Below are positions 50,182 to 57,874 of a stretch of 57,874 nucleotides of DNA, one piece after another; positions within the stretch are counted from its first letter, which is position 1; every line of letters starts with the position of its first letter. The notes under the pieces are model-generated. The model did no database searches, was not told the DNA's origin, and was given only the letters and a program-made list of their open reading frames with translations. This DNA comes from Clostridiales bacterium. Lineage in GTDB: Bacteria; Bacillota; Clostridia; Oscillospirales; Oscillospiraceae. The DNA lies in contig DUOX01000060.1 of NCBI GenBank assembly GCA_012838665.1, positions 1-57,874 on the forward strand, written 5' to 3'. Position numbers and translations under genes: made by a program.

Positions 50182-53160
50182 ATGAACTTAGCAAACAAAG
50201 TTATCGCTATGGCAGTGATTGTCCTTCTCGCCCTGTCGCTGTTTCCCACATGGTGCCAGGCTGACGCCGCAAGCGCTTTTCAGCCCGGAAATACCGATTT
50301 AAACATCCTCAACGGAGGCATAATGCTTGTCTCCGGGGAGGACTTTTATTACAGCAACAAGGGGATTTATCTGCAGCGGGGAGAAAAAACCAGCCTTATT
50401 TCGGCTGAGGACGGCAGAAACCTAAACCTCTCCGGCGAATACATATACTACACCCTCCAAGGCGGCCAGGTGCGGAGGGTAAACCGCTACGGCGGCAGGC
50501 CGCAGCCTGTCTATGCCCACGGCGTGGATATAAAGCAGCTCTACGTAATGGGCGGGGACTATCTGTTGTTCCTTTCCGGCGGCAGGGCGTGGCGCCACGA
50601 CCTGATTACAGGAAGCAGCTCCTTAGTCAGCAGTTTGGATGGGGTTGCGGGCCTTATTCCCACAGAATACGGTAATATTTATCTTACTGGCGAAGTATTC
50701 GATTACACCCTTTATGCCGGCAGCAAACGGGTGCTGGAACATGTAACGGGCTGCTATACCGACAAGGGCTATCTTGCCCTTTGTATCGACGGTGAAAACT
50801 ATCAGATTAAGCTCTCCCTCCTTTTTAATAACTTTGACCCTTTAAGGGATATGGAACATTTTAATATACACGGCAGCGTAAACATGGTTGCCCTTTTCGG
50901 CCTTGATGACGAGACGCATATTTGCGATGTTTGTGAGGCCAACGCCAAGAATTCCCGCGTAAGCCTCATGACCACAGGTGATGAGGCGCCGGAAGATATA
51001 GACGGCAGTTTTAGCGCCCCGACACTTTCTCAGGGGCAGATAAACATAGTCAAGCGGGCGCGCCAGCTCCATGAGGTAGAGTGGGCTCCCATCGAAGCCC
51101 GCTGGCAATGGGACTATAGGGGGATATTTAAAGCCGGAACCACTTACACTGGTGTCCCTTACGGCCAGCCCATTTACACCGGCTATGTGGGCTATTCCAT
51201 ATCCGTGTCTGGCTTTGTGGACAGCGTCAACAACAACACCAGCAAGTTCTATACCGCCTATTCGCAATACAACAAAATTGCGCCTGCCTTTTCTTGCGAC
51301 TGCAGCGGCTTTGTTTCTTATGCGTGGGGATTGCCTTTGCGCAGAACCACCTATACCCTGACAGATGTGGCGGAAAAGGTCAGCGATCAGAGCATATACA
51401 GCCTTCAGGTGGGGGATTGCCTCAATAAAAGGGTCAGCCACGTGGTCCTGGTTTCCGATGTGGGCTACGATGATTCCGGCAATATCATAAGCGTAGAGAT
51501 CATGGAGCAGACCCCTGTCATCACCAGGCTGACCCGCTACGGCGCCGGGGGAACAAAAACCCTGGCCCAGCTCCAGTCGTACTATCTCAATGACGGGTAT
51601 GAAATCTACCGCAACCCCAACCGGGACAACGTCAGCTACGCCCACGACTGCGCCGTACCCCTAGACGGGGATTACTGCAAAAACTGCAAGACCAGCGCGC
51701 CGGCGGCCGCAACTTCCGGCTTTTTCGGCGGAAAAACCGTGACTCTGTGCCATAAAGAGCCGGACGCCGAAATCTATTACACCACCGACGGTTCATTGCC
51801 CAACGCAACCAGCAACCGGTATATCGAGCCTATCACCGTTAAGTCCGACACCCGCATCCGGGCAATTGCCGTTACGCCGCAATTTGCAGACAGCCGGGTT
51901 CTGGATTACACCGTTAGAATTCCAAACGCGGAAATGCCAGCGGCTAAAGTTACTGTGGGCATGTCCAACGGGAACATGGTATCATCGGGAAGCGAAGTTA
52001 CACTTTCCTGCTCCAGCAGCGGCGCGGAAATCTATTATACCCTGGACGGCTCCGCTCCCACGATAAACAGCACAAAATATAAGGCTCCAATAACCATAGA
52101 CAGGGACACCACAATTAAAGCCGTTGCCTATGCGCCGGGTATGAAGGAGAGCCAGACGGCCGTATACAACTATAAAGTAGGCAAAGTATACACAATAACC
52201 GCTTCAGCCGGTATTGGCGGCAGCATAAATCCCTCCGGTTCCGTGAGCGTCCTGCAGACGGGTTCCGAGACTTTCACCATTACCCCTGCCGCCGGGTATG
52301 CAGTGGCTGACGTGAAGGTAAACGGCGTCAGCGTGGGGGCTGTGACCGGCTATACTTTTTCCGATGTGAATTGCAACCAGAGTATAAGCGCCGAGTTCAA
52401 GGACACGACCGTCCTGCCCTTTGAAGATGTCCCGTCAGACTCCTGGTTCTACTCTGCGGTAAGCTATGCCTACAGGAACAACCTGTTTAACGGCACGTCC
52501 AAAACCGAATTCAGCCCCTCCGGAAATATGACCCGCGGCATGTTTGTGACGGTTCTGGGACGCATGGCCGGGGTTTCAGCCGAGCTTACGAATGTAGGCG
52601 TAGTAGCCGGAAGCGACGTGCGCATCAGACGGGAACCCAACACCAACAGCGCCATTCTCGGCCTCTGCGGCAAATATACCGCCCTTCAGGTGCTTGGCAG
52701 CGACGGGGAATGGTTTAAGGTCCGGCACGGCAGGATTACCGGCTACATCAGGAATGATCTGCTTTATGTATACAGCGGCCAGCTCGCGGATTTGAAGGAG
52801 GGCTGGTACTACACCGGCTATGCCCAGTGGGCCTGCCTCAGCGGCATCCTTTCGGGTGTGGCGGATGGCTCCTTTAATGCGGAACAGGACATTACCCGTG
52901 AGGAGATGGCTCTTATTCTTTATAACTACGCTGAAAGCCACGGGATAACCATTCCCAGTAACCGGCCGCGGGAGGCCTTTAGTGACAACGCGAAAATCCA
53001 CAGCGGCGCCCTGGATGCCGTTTACGCCCTCCAGCAGGCAGGTATCATTAACGGCATGGGCGACGGCACATTCCAGCCTAAGAGCACAGCTACCAGGGCT
53101 CAGGTAGCCCAGATATACATGAACGCTATGGAGATTCTTAATAAAACTGTTGACAGGTAA
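50182..53160 (+). CDS. Mosaic surface protein: NlpC/P60, chitobiase-like repeats, SLH and SH3 domains
   Basis: A 992-residue exported protein. Residues 1-32 are a signal peptide. An N-terminal part of about 250 residues resembles a DUF5050-like propeller. The NlpC/P60-type domain has the nucleophile Cys374 in CDCSGFVSYAWG and His420 in RVSHVVLVSD. Two chitobiase-like repeats follow at about 512-585 and 588-665 (EIYYTTDGSLPN, EIYYTLDGSAPT), then a Flg_new-like beta repeat (668-742). SLH domain 1 is at about 747-790, an SH3b domain at 806-868, and SLH domains 2 and 3 at 868-980. It should be a wall hydrolase held on the cell surface. The ATG has GAGGAGACGCC upstream. Confidence 0.88.
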   Translation: MNLANKVIAMAVIVLLALSLFPTWCQADAASAFQPGNTDLNILNGGIMLVSGEDFYYSNKGIYLQRGEKTSLISAEDGRNLNLSGEYIYYTLQGGQVRRVNRYGGRPQPVYAHGVDIKQLYVMGGDYLLFLSGGRAWRHDLITGSSSLVSSLDGVAGLIPTEYGNIYLTGEVFDYTLYAGSKRVLEHVTGCYTDKGYLALCIDGENYQIKLSLLFNNFDPLRDMEHFNIHGSVNMVALFGLDDETHICDVCEANAKNSRVSLMTTGDEAPEDIDGSFSAPTLSQGQINIVKRARQLHEVEWAPIEARWQWDYRGIFKAGTTYTGVPYGQPIYTGYVGYSISVSGFVDSVNNNTSKFYTAYSQYNKIAPAFSCDCSGFVSYAWGLPLRRTTYTLTDVAEKVSDQSIYSLQVGDCLNKRVSHVVLVSDVGYDDSGNIISVEIMEQTPVITRLTRYGAGGTKTLAQLQSYYLNDGYEIYRNPNRDNVSYAHDCAVPLDGDYCKNCKTSAPAAATSGFFGGKTVTLCHKEPDAEIYYTTDGSLPNATSNRYIEPITVKSDTRIRAIAVTPQFADSRVLDYTVRIPNAEMPAAKVTVGMSNGNMVSSGSEVTLSCSSSGAEIYYTLDGSAPTINSTKYKAPITIDRDTTIKAVAYAPGMKESQTAVYNYKVGKVYTITASAGIGGSINPSGSVSVLQTGSETFTITPAAGYAVADVKVNGVSVGAVTGYTFSDVNCNQSISAEFKDTTVLPFEDVPSDSWFYSAVSYAYRNNLFNGTSKTEFSPSGNMTRGMFVTVLGRMAGVSAELTNVGVVAGSDVRIRREPNTNSAILGLCGKYTALQVLGSDGEWFKVRHGRITGYIRNDLLYVYSGQLADLKEGWYYTGYAQWACLSGILSGVADGSFNAEQDITREEMALILYNYAESHGITIPSNRPREAFSDNAKIHSGALDAVYALQQAGIINGMGDGTFQPKSTATRAQVAQIYMNAMEILNKTVDR

Positions 53161-53173
53161 AGGTGCGGGAAAA

Positions 53174-54073
53174 ATGATAATTGAAAACATTAATATTGCT
53201 CCGGAAAAGAAAAACGTTTGTTTGTCCGCTTATATACGGGATGGCGGCGATTTGGGCGGAGTCAAGCGCCCCGCCGTAATTGTTCTTCCCGGGGGCGGCT
53301 ATATGGCCTGCGCCCCTCAGGAAGGAAAGCCGGTGGCTCTGCGCTTTGCGGCCATGGGCTATCACTCTTTCGTCCTGAAATACTCAACGCTGTTCAGCGT
53401 CTTTCCCAGCAAACCCGATTTGAGCAGGGCAAATCCCGGTGTTCATTACCCCGGGCCCCTGGAGGACCTGGGTCGCGCCATTATTGCCATCCGGGAAAAT
53501 GCGGAGCGCTGGTCCGTAGACCCCGATAAAATCATCCTCTGCGGTTTTTCCGCCGGAGCACATCTGGCGGCCATGTATGCCACCCATTGGAACAGGCCGG
53601 AGTTGTCCTACGCTCTTGGAGCCGGCACGAATTTGCTGCGGCCCTCCGCCTGCATACTCTGCTATGGTGTTTTTGACCTTGAGACGATTTTAGATTTAAA
53701 CAATGAGTATAAAGAGTTATTCTCCACATTTACCTATGCCCTGTGCGGAAAAAAGGCGCTGTCTGAAGAGGAAATGATTAAATTCAGCCCCGTAAAACAT
53801 GTGGGAAACCATATGCCCCCCTCCTTCATCTGGGCCACCGCGGAGGACAAAATGGTGCCCTGCGCGAACTCCGTCAACATGGCACTGGCCATGGCCGAGA
53901 AAAATATTCCCTACGAGCTGCACATTTTCGAAAAGGGACGGCATGGCCTCTCCCTGGCTGACGAGTCCAGCGCCGTAACGGCGGAGGAGATAAACCCCCA
54001 TGTGGCCAATTGGGTTTCTCTTGCGGAGGGCTGGCTGAAAAAACGCTTTTCTCCCGGGCCGCAGGATATGTAA
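53174..54073 (+). CDS. Alpha/beta hydrolase, esterase type
   Basis: A 299-residue serine hydrolase resembling BD-FAE-like and xylan/acetyl esterases. The oxyanion region is VIVLPGGGYMACAPQEGKPV and the nucleophile elbow ILCGFSAGAHLAAM. The acid is likely in WATAEDKMVP, and the His in FEKGRHGLSLAD. It has no signal peptide, so it acts inside. It follows the surface protein by 13 bases and probably shares its transcript. The start is the ATG with GGGAAAA; an in-frame ATG at 53150 overlaps the upstream gene. Confidence 0.85.
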   Translation: MIIENINIAPEKKNVCLSAYIRDGGDLGGVKRPAVIVLPGGGYMACAPQEGKPVALRFAAMGYHSFVLKYSTLFSVFPSKPDLSRANPGVHYPGPLEDLGRAIIAIRENAERWSVDPDKIILCGFSAGAHLAAMYATHWNRPELSYALGAGTNLLRPSACILCYGVFDLETILDLNNEYKELFSTFTYALCGKKALSEEEMIKFSPVKHVGNHMPPSFIWATAEDKMVPCANSVNMALAMAEKNIPYELHIFEKGRHGLSLADESSAVTAEEINPHVANWVSLAEGWLKKRFSPGPQDM

Positions 54074-54079
54074 ATCTGT

Positions 54080-54115
54080 AAAACAGCCGCCGCCAAGATT
54101 GGCAGCGGCTGTTTT
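54080..54115 (+). terminator. Terminator of the surface-protein/esterase operon
   Basis: AAAACAGCCGC and GCGGCTGTTTT arms, followed by ATTTTTAG. Confidence 0.75.
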
Positions 54116-54130
54116 ATTTTTAGTTATGTC

Positions 54131-54158
54131 TTGCATTTATTTACTATTAATGTAAAAT
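54131..54158 (+). promoter_or_regulatory. Promoter for the Nif3-like gene
   Basis: TTGCAT, a 16-base spacer and TAAAAT lie about 47 bases before the ATG. Confidence 0.5.
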
Positions 54159-54205
54159 GGTGGCGTAATATTTGCAGATCATACTTTCTTTAGAGAGGAT
54201 TACAT

Positions 54206-55057
54206 ATGAAAATCTCAGAAGTCATTAGCAGGATAGTTAATTACTACCCGCCGCTGGAGCAGGAGGCTACAGTTGACACCGTTAAATGGGGAGACACGGA
54301 AAAGGAATGCACAGGTGTTGCTGTCACCTGCTGCGCAACTGCGGATGTAATAAGGAAAAGCGTTGCTTTGGGCGCTAATCTTATCATAGTCCATGAGCCT
54401 CTGTTCTACAATCACAGTGACGAATTGGCTCCACTGGACGGGGCGGCGGCTTTTACCGCAAAGAAGCAGCTACTTAACGAGACGGGAGTTGTTATATGGC
54501 GCAACCATGACCGTATACACGGCGGCAGCCCCGACAGATACAAAAGGCCATATATGGACGGCATCTTTTACGGCGTTATGAAAGAGCTTGGCTGGGAAAA
54601 TCACGCTGTCAGGTTTCATAATAAGCCGCTAATCTTCCGAATACCCGAAACCACCGGACTCCGGCTTGCCCAGGAGCTTATGGAAAAAATGAATCTCAAC
54701 GGCATACGCGTGGAGGGCGACCCGGACTGCAAAGTTCGCAAGGTTTTCTTCTGCGAACATGTCCGGGGCTGGAATGTGGATTTTGAAACCATCCACCTGA
54801 TAGAAAGCGAGGATATTGACGCAATCATACCGCTGGAAACCGTGGACTGGACAGTCAGCCTGTACGTCAGGGATTCGGTACAGTTGGGCAGACCGAGGGT
54901 AATGCTGGAGGCGGGTCATTTTAACTTTGAGGAGTTAGGGATGAAGCACATGCTCACATGGCTGCCTAAGCTCCTGGGAGGAACCGTTCCCGTCCACTAT
55001 GTCCAGTCAGGCGACGGGTTTATGTACCTTAAAAGGGCGGATTCGCAGAAAATATAG
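54206..55057 (+). CDS. Nif3-like dinuclear metal protein (DUF34)
   Basis: A 283-residue protein. The metal-site segments are LGANLIIVHEPLFYNHSDEL, VIWRNHDRIHGG and the C-terminal EAGHFNFEELGMKHMLTWLP. Nif3/DUF34 proteins form toroidal hexamers with two metals per subunit; a metal-insertion or cyclohydrolase-like role has been proposed but not settled. AGAGAGGATT precedes the ATG. It stands alone between two terminators. Confidence 0.88.
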   Translation: MKISEVISRIVNYYPPLEQEATVDTVKWGDTEKECTGVAVTCCATADVIRKSVALGANLIIVHEPLFYNHSDELAPLDGAAAFTAKKQLLNETGVVIWRNHDRIHGGSPDRYKRPYMDGIFYGVMKELGWENHAVRFHNKPLIFRIPETTGLRLAQELMEKMNLNGIRVEGDPDCKVRKVFFCEHVRGWNVDFETIHLIESEDIDAIIPLETVDWTVSLYVRDSVQLGRPRVMLEAGHFNFEELGMKHMLTWLPKLLGGTVPVHYVQSGDGFMYLKRADSQKI

Positions 55058-55097
55058 AACCCGGGCAATCGCCCCGGAAGTCTAAATCATAATTCAT

Positions 55098-55144
55098 AAA
55101 GGCCAGGGGGTTTCATGTTAATTCGACGAAACTTCATGGCCTTT
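55098..55144. terminator. Terminator between Nif3-like and MBL-fold genes
   Basis: AAAGGCCA pairs with TGGCCTTT and the inner GTTTC with GAAAC. It lies between convergent genes. Confidence 0.55.
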
Positions 55145-55163
55145 CGCTTTTTCAGAATAACGC

Positions 55164-56162
55164 TCACTTATCATATGTGTAGCCAATAACAGAGAAACCT
55201 TTAATATACTTGAAGTATCTCACATCCGCCGAATCGCGCTCCTTTCCGTATGTTTCCGTTTTATAGTCACAGGATTCGGGGTCCGACAATATCTTCTCCA
55301 CTGTTTCCAAAACGTCTTCCATTAAATGACTTTCAAGATTAATCATAAAGTGCGAAGGGAATATGTAGTCATATTCGTCAAGCCTATCCACCAAAAACTT
55401 TACCCTATCCCTATAGTATGTCAACAGCGTGCATTCGGCGTGGGGACCATTGGCGCGCGGCTTTCCCACCGCCCCGCATCCGGAAACATCGGAACAGATG
55501 TTATCGCCGGTAAATAAAATCCGGTTGCGTTTGTCCAAATATGCCGCATGGCCTGCCGCATGACCGCCCGTATGTATCAGTTCAACTTCGTATCCGTCGC
55601 CAAGGTCCCATGTGTAGCCATCAGGCACCCCCGTAATCTCATAGGGCTTAAATGCCGGCAAATCCTCTTTATCAAATTGCAGCCAGATATTCTCCCCCCA
55701 GGCATCAAACAGGTAATCCCACATATGCTCATGCTGATTGGCAAGATAAGGGGCCAGATACTCATGACAATATACTTTATCAAAACGGCAGTTCCCATAA
55801 GCATGATCAAAATGGTCATGGGTATTAACCACGATTACTTCCTTTCCGCCCGTGAGCTCGTCTACCAGCCCTTTCAAGTCACCCAGCCCAAAACCCGTAT
55901 CAATTAGCATTGCCTTTTCGGGACCAATAATCAAATACATCCATACATCGCCCATGCCGTCACAATTCTCTGTAAAAAGCCCATACAGGTTTTCTTGAAA
56001 CAGGTAGACTTCCACATAAGGATTAACTTCATAAATTTTTCGAGTCTTATTATTTTCTCTTAATTCCTTCATAAACGCCCAACTAATGGTGTTCTGCGGC
56101 TTTTCGAACCTGATTCTTTTTGACTTTAGCTGGGAGCGTATGGGGTACATTTCTTTTCTCAT
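55164..56162 (-). CDS. Metallo-beta-lactamase-fold hydrolase
   Basis: A 332-residue protein. The metal motif is VVNTHDHFDHAYGN (HxHxDH). The other ligands are in LIHTGGHAAGHAAYLD, ILFTGDNI and IFPSHFMIN. An N-terminal extension of about 50 residues precedes the fold. The substrate is unknown; many such proteins in Clostridia are annotated only as MBL-fold. GGGAGGACTATCA lies before the ATG. Confidence 0.88.
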   Translation of the reverse strand: MRKEMYPIRSQLKSKRIRFEKPQNTISWAFMKELRENNKTRKIYEVNPYVEVYLFQENLYGLFTENCDGMGDVWMYLIIGPEKAMLIDTGFGLGDLKGLVDELTGGKEVIVVNTHDHFDHAYGNCRFDKVYCHEYLAPYLANQHEHMWDYLFDAWGENIWLQFDKEDLPAFKPYEITGVPDGYTWDLGDGYEVELIHTGGHAAGHAAYLDKRNRILFTGDNICSDVSGCGAVGKPRANGPHAECTLLTYYRDRVKFLVDRLDEYDYIFPSHFMINLESHLMEDVLETVEKILSDPESCDYKTETYGKERDSADVRYFKYIKGFSVIGYTYDK

Positions 56163-56256
56163 TGATAGTCCTCCCTTAGCAATTGTTCAAGAAAACTTTA
56201 TTTAACCTTAAAAAAATTTTATGACACACTATTGCGAAACCACGAAGCTCTTTACC

Positions 56257-56285
56257 TTGTAATATATTAGTAATTATGTTATAAT
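56257..56285 (+). promoter_or_regulatory. Promoter of the MATE exporter gene
   Basis: TTGTAA, a 17-base spacer and a consensus TATAAT lie about 200 bases before the ATG, giving a long leader. Confidence 0.65.
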
Positions 56286-56393
56286 TATATCAATTTTACA
56301 AGTAAAAAAATAAATGGGTGATTACACCAGATAACAACACTGCTGATTACAAAAAATTTTCATCAAAAAGAAGCTGTAAAATCGGGTTTATCG

Positions 56394-56416
56394 GCTCAAT
56401 CTTTTGAGCTTTTTTT
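56394..56416 (+). terminator. Leader terminator / possible attenuator before the MATE gene
   Basis: GCTCAA-TCTT-TTGAGC followed by seven T bases lies between the promoter and the gene. The leader upstream also has GGTG-ATTA-CACC and a repeated TGATTACA. No known riboswitch class was recognised. Confidence 0.5.
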
Positions 56417-56488
56417 ATGTTCAAATTCAGATGCTTTTTTCTATTCAATCCGTCCGTATAAAATAAATATTAGGAGTCCCAAAGGCAT

Positions 56489-57874
56489 ATGAGCAAACAA
56501 GCTGTAAAAAAACAGAACATAGAAATTGGAATGGATTTCACAACCGGGCCTTTACTTCCATTGCTCATTCGGTTTTTACTCCCATTTTTACTGGCGAACC
56601 TGCTTAACAGTCTCTACAACACCGTAGATACTGCCATCATAGGCAGATTTATGGGCGGCAGTACCGGTATCGTAGCCTGCAGCTTGGGCGGCAAAATGCT
56701 GAACCTGTTTACGAATATATCCGTCGCACTGGCAGGCGGGGGGCAGATTCTGGTCTCACAAATAGTAGGCGCAAAGCGCCGGGATGAGCTTAACTCGTGC
56801 ATCGGCACCATGTTTTCTGAAACAATTATCCTTTCCATACTTTTTGCCATTGTAACACTGCTTTTCTCAAGAAACATCATTGAATGGCTGAATACACCGC
56901 CAGAGGCCTTTGACGATGCACTTATATATCTGCGGATTACCTGCATTGGCTTGCCGCTAATATTCGGCTACACCGCTGTCAGCTCCGTCCTGCGCGGCAT
57001 GGGCGACAGTCGAAATCCGTTGATTTTCATTGCAATCGCCACAGTGATTAACATTATAGGAGATCTCGTCTTTATTCTAGTCTTCAAGATGGGCGTTGCC
57101 GGCGCGGCCGTTGCAACCGTTCTTGGTCAAGGCCTGTCCCTTGTGTGTTCTGTCGTTATTCTCTATCGCAGAAGAGAATATTTCGGCTTTGATTTCAAGC
57201 TGAAAAGCTTTGCGATTGATTGGAGCAAACTGCAGATCATACTCAAGCTGGGACTTCCCAATGCTTTGCGCGCAACCTGTATAACCGGCACTCAGCTGGT
57301 CCTGATGGGATATATCAATAAGTTTGGAGTTGTGGATTCTGCCGCATATTCCATCGGAGACAAGGTCTATCACATGGCCAACATCTTGGCCTCTTCCATA
57401 AACAACGCCGGAGGAACCGTGGTTGGCCAGAACTTTGCCGCCGGCAATCATGAACGAGTTCGGGGCATCGTGCGCCGCGTGGCGGTTATTACTTTATCTG
57501 CCAGCGTGTTTCTGTCAGTGTTTTCCCTGCTGTTCCCCACTCAAATCTTTGGTTTGTTTACAGATGACCCGGCCGTTCTGGCTTATGCCCCGGCATTCAT
57601 GAGGGTTTGCTGCCTTATCTATGTATTGTCTTCTTTCCACGCCAGTTATCAAAGCGTCATGTCTGGCACCGGAAACTCCTTTTTAAACATGATTGCCGGC
57701 ATTTTGGACGGCATGGTACTGCGCGTAGGCATGAGTTTCCTGTTCGCCTATCAGTTTAATCTTGGCGTAGTCGGGTTCTTCCTCGCCGACGCATTGGCTC
57801 GCTTTGCTCCAATTACCATAGGCGGCATCTACTACTATTCCGGCGCCTGGAAAAAGAGGAAAAAGCTGGTGTAA
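56489..57874 (+). CDS. MATE-family multidrug efflux transporter
   Basis: A 461-residue protein with 12 helices in two halves, complete to its TAA at the window end. LLPLLIRFLLPFLLANLLNS, LYNTVDTAIIGRFMGGSTGI and VLRGMGDSRNPLIFIAIATV are typical of NorM/DinF-like MATE proteins. The second half repeats the pattern (VVGQNFAAGN and MSGTGNSFLNM). It exports cationic compounds by proton or sodium antiport. Expression may be controlled by termination in the leader. Substrate unknown. Confidence 0.93.
   Translation: MSKQAVKKQNIEIGMDFTTGPLLPLLIRFLLPFLLANLLNSLYNTVDTAIIGRFMGGSTGIVACSLGGKMLNLFTNISVALAGGGQILVSQIVGAKRRDELNSCIGTMFSETIILSILFAIVTLLFSRNIIEWLNTPPEAFDDALIYLRITCIGLPLIFGYTAVSSVLRGMGDSRNPLIFIAIATVINIIGDLVFILVFKMGVAGAAVATVLGQGLSLVCSVVILYRRREYFGFDFKLKSFAIDWSKLQIILKLGLPNALRATCITGTQLVLMGYINKFGVVDSAAYSIGDKVYHMANILASSINNAGGTVVGQNFAAGNHERVRGIVRRVAVITLSASVFLSVFSLLFPTQIFGLFTDDPAVLAYAPAFMRVCCLIYVLSSFHASYQSVMSGTGNSFLNMIAGILDGMVLRVGMSFLFAYQFNLGVVGFFLADALARFAPITIGGIYYYSGAWKKRKKLV

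Noticed and set aside
50842..51645. A 267-residue open frame antisense to the surface protein
   Set aside because: It runs across the NlpC/P60 domain in reverse, with no start signal or recognisable domain.
56290..56400. A known riboswitch class in the MATE leader
   Set aside because: None of the conserved cores I could recall (guanidine, preQ1, purine, THF) is recognisable, so it is reported only as a leader with a terminator.

Overview
This window is a piece of chromosome from an anaerobic, endospore-forming Firmicute, most likely a member of class Clostridia and possibly of the Oscillospiraceae/Ruminococcaceae group. The evidence is a SpoVB-type flippase, a SleL-type spore-cortex enzyme, a relic of a GerAB germinant permease, a broken anaerobic sulfatase-maturating enzyme, AGGAGG-type ribosome binding sites throughout, several TTG/GTG starts, S-layer-homology domains and a TRAP transporter. 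The species cannot be named from the sequence alone.

Layout. Positions 1-1020 are the right part of an IS3-family element, which has cut into a decayed prophage early region (to about 3430). That region holds the stub of a replisome organizer, a small HTH protein, a small ORF ending in an SSB-like tail, an excisionase-like protein, a Cro-like protein, a CI/LexA-type repressor with three operator-like sites, a zinc-ribbon membrane protein and a truncated integrase. From 3460 to 27056 the window is mostly housekeeping: UPF0316 protein, SleL, nitroreductase-MobA, RecG, SpoVB, citrate synthase, cupin, type III pantothenate kinase, iron alcohol dehydrogenase, serpin lipoprotein, glycerol kinase, an alpha/beta hydrolase, MreB, RecD2-ComF, UvrA and BioY. 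Two pseudogenes interrupt it: an LplC-type permease and a P-loop NTPase that runs into a branched palindromic repeat.

From 27394 to 41355 the window is accessory in character. Two tRNA-Ser genes are followed by what looks like the tail of a serine recombinase. Then come a DUF1538 membrane protein paired with a tandem PII-like protein, an anSME pseudogene, and a complete catabolic island at 32292-40219. The island encodes two PucR regulators, a UroD-family protein, the TRAP proteins DctQ, DctM and DctP, and an amidohydrolase. A lone holin and a gerAB relic close the stretch.

The remainder holds a P-type ATPase, an ECF S component with a DUF4330 protein, a secreted coiled YhgE-like protein with an MMPL/RND exporter and a divergent TetR regulator, a large mosaic NlpC/P60-SLH surface protein followed by an esterase, a Nif3-like protein, an MBL-fold hydrolase and a MATE exporter with a roughly 200-nt leader.

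The best candidates for little-described biology are the DUF1538/tandem-PII pair, the PucR-UroD-TRAP-amidohydrolase island with a long perfect inverted repeat in front of it, and the coiled-protein/MMPL export pair. No CRISPR array or rRNA was seen, and no recognisable defence system.
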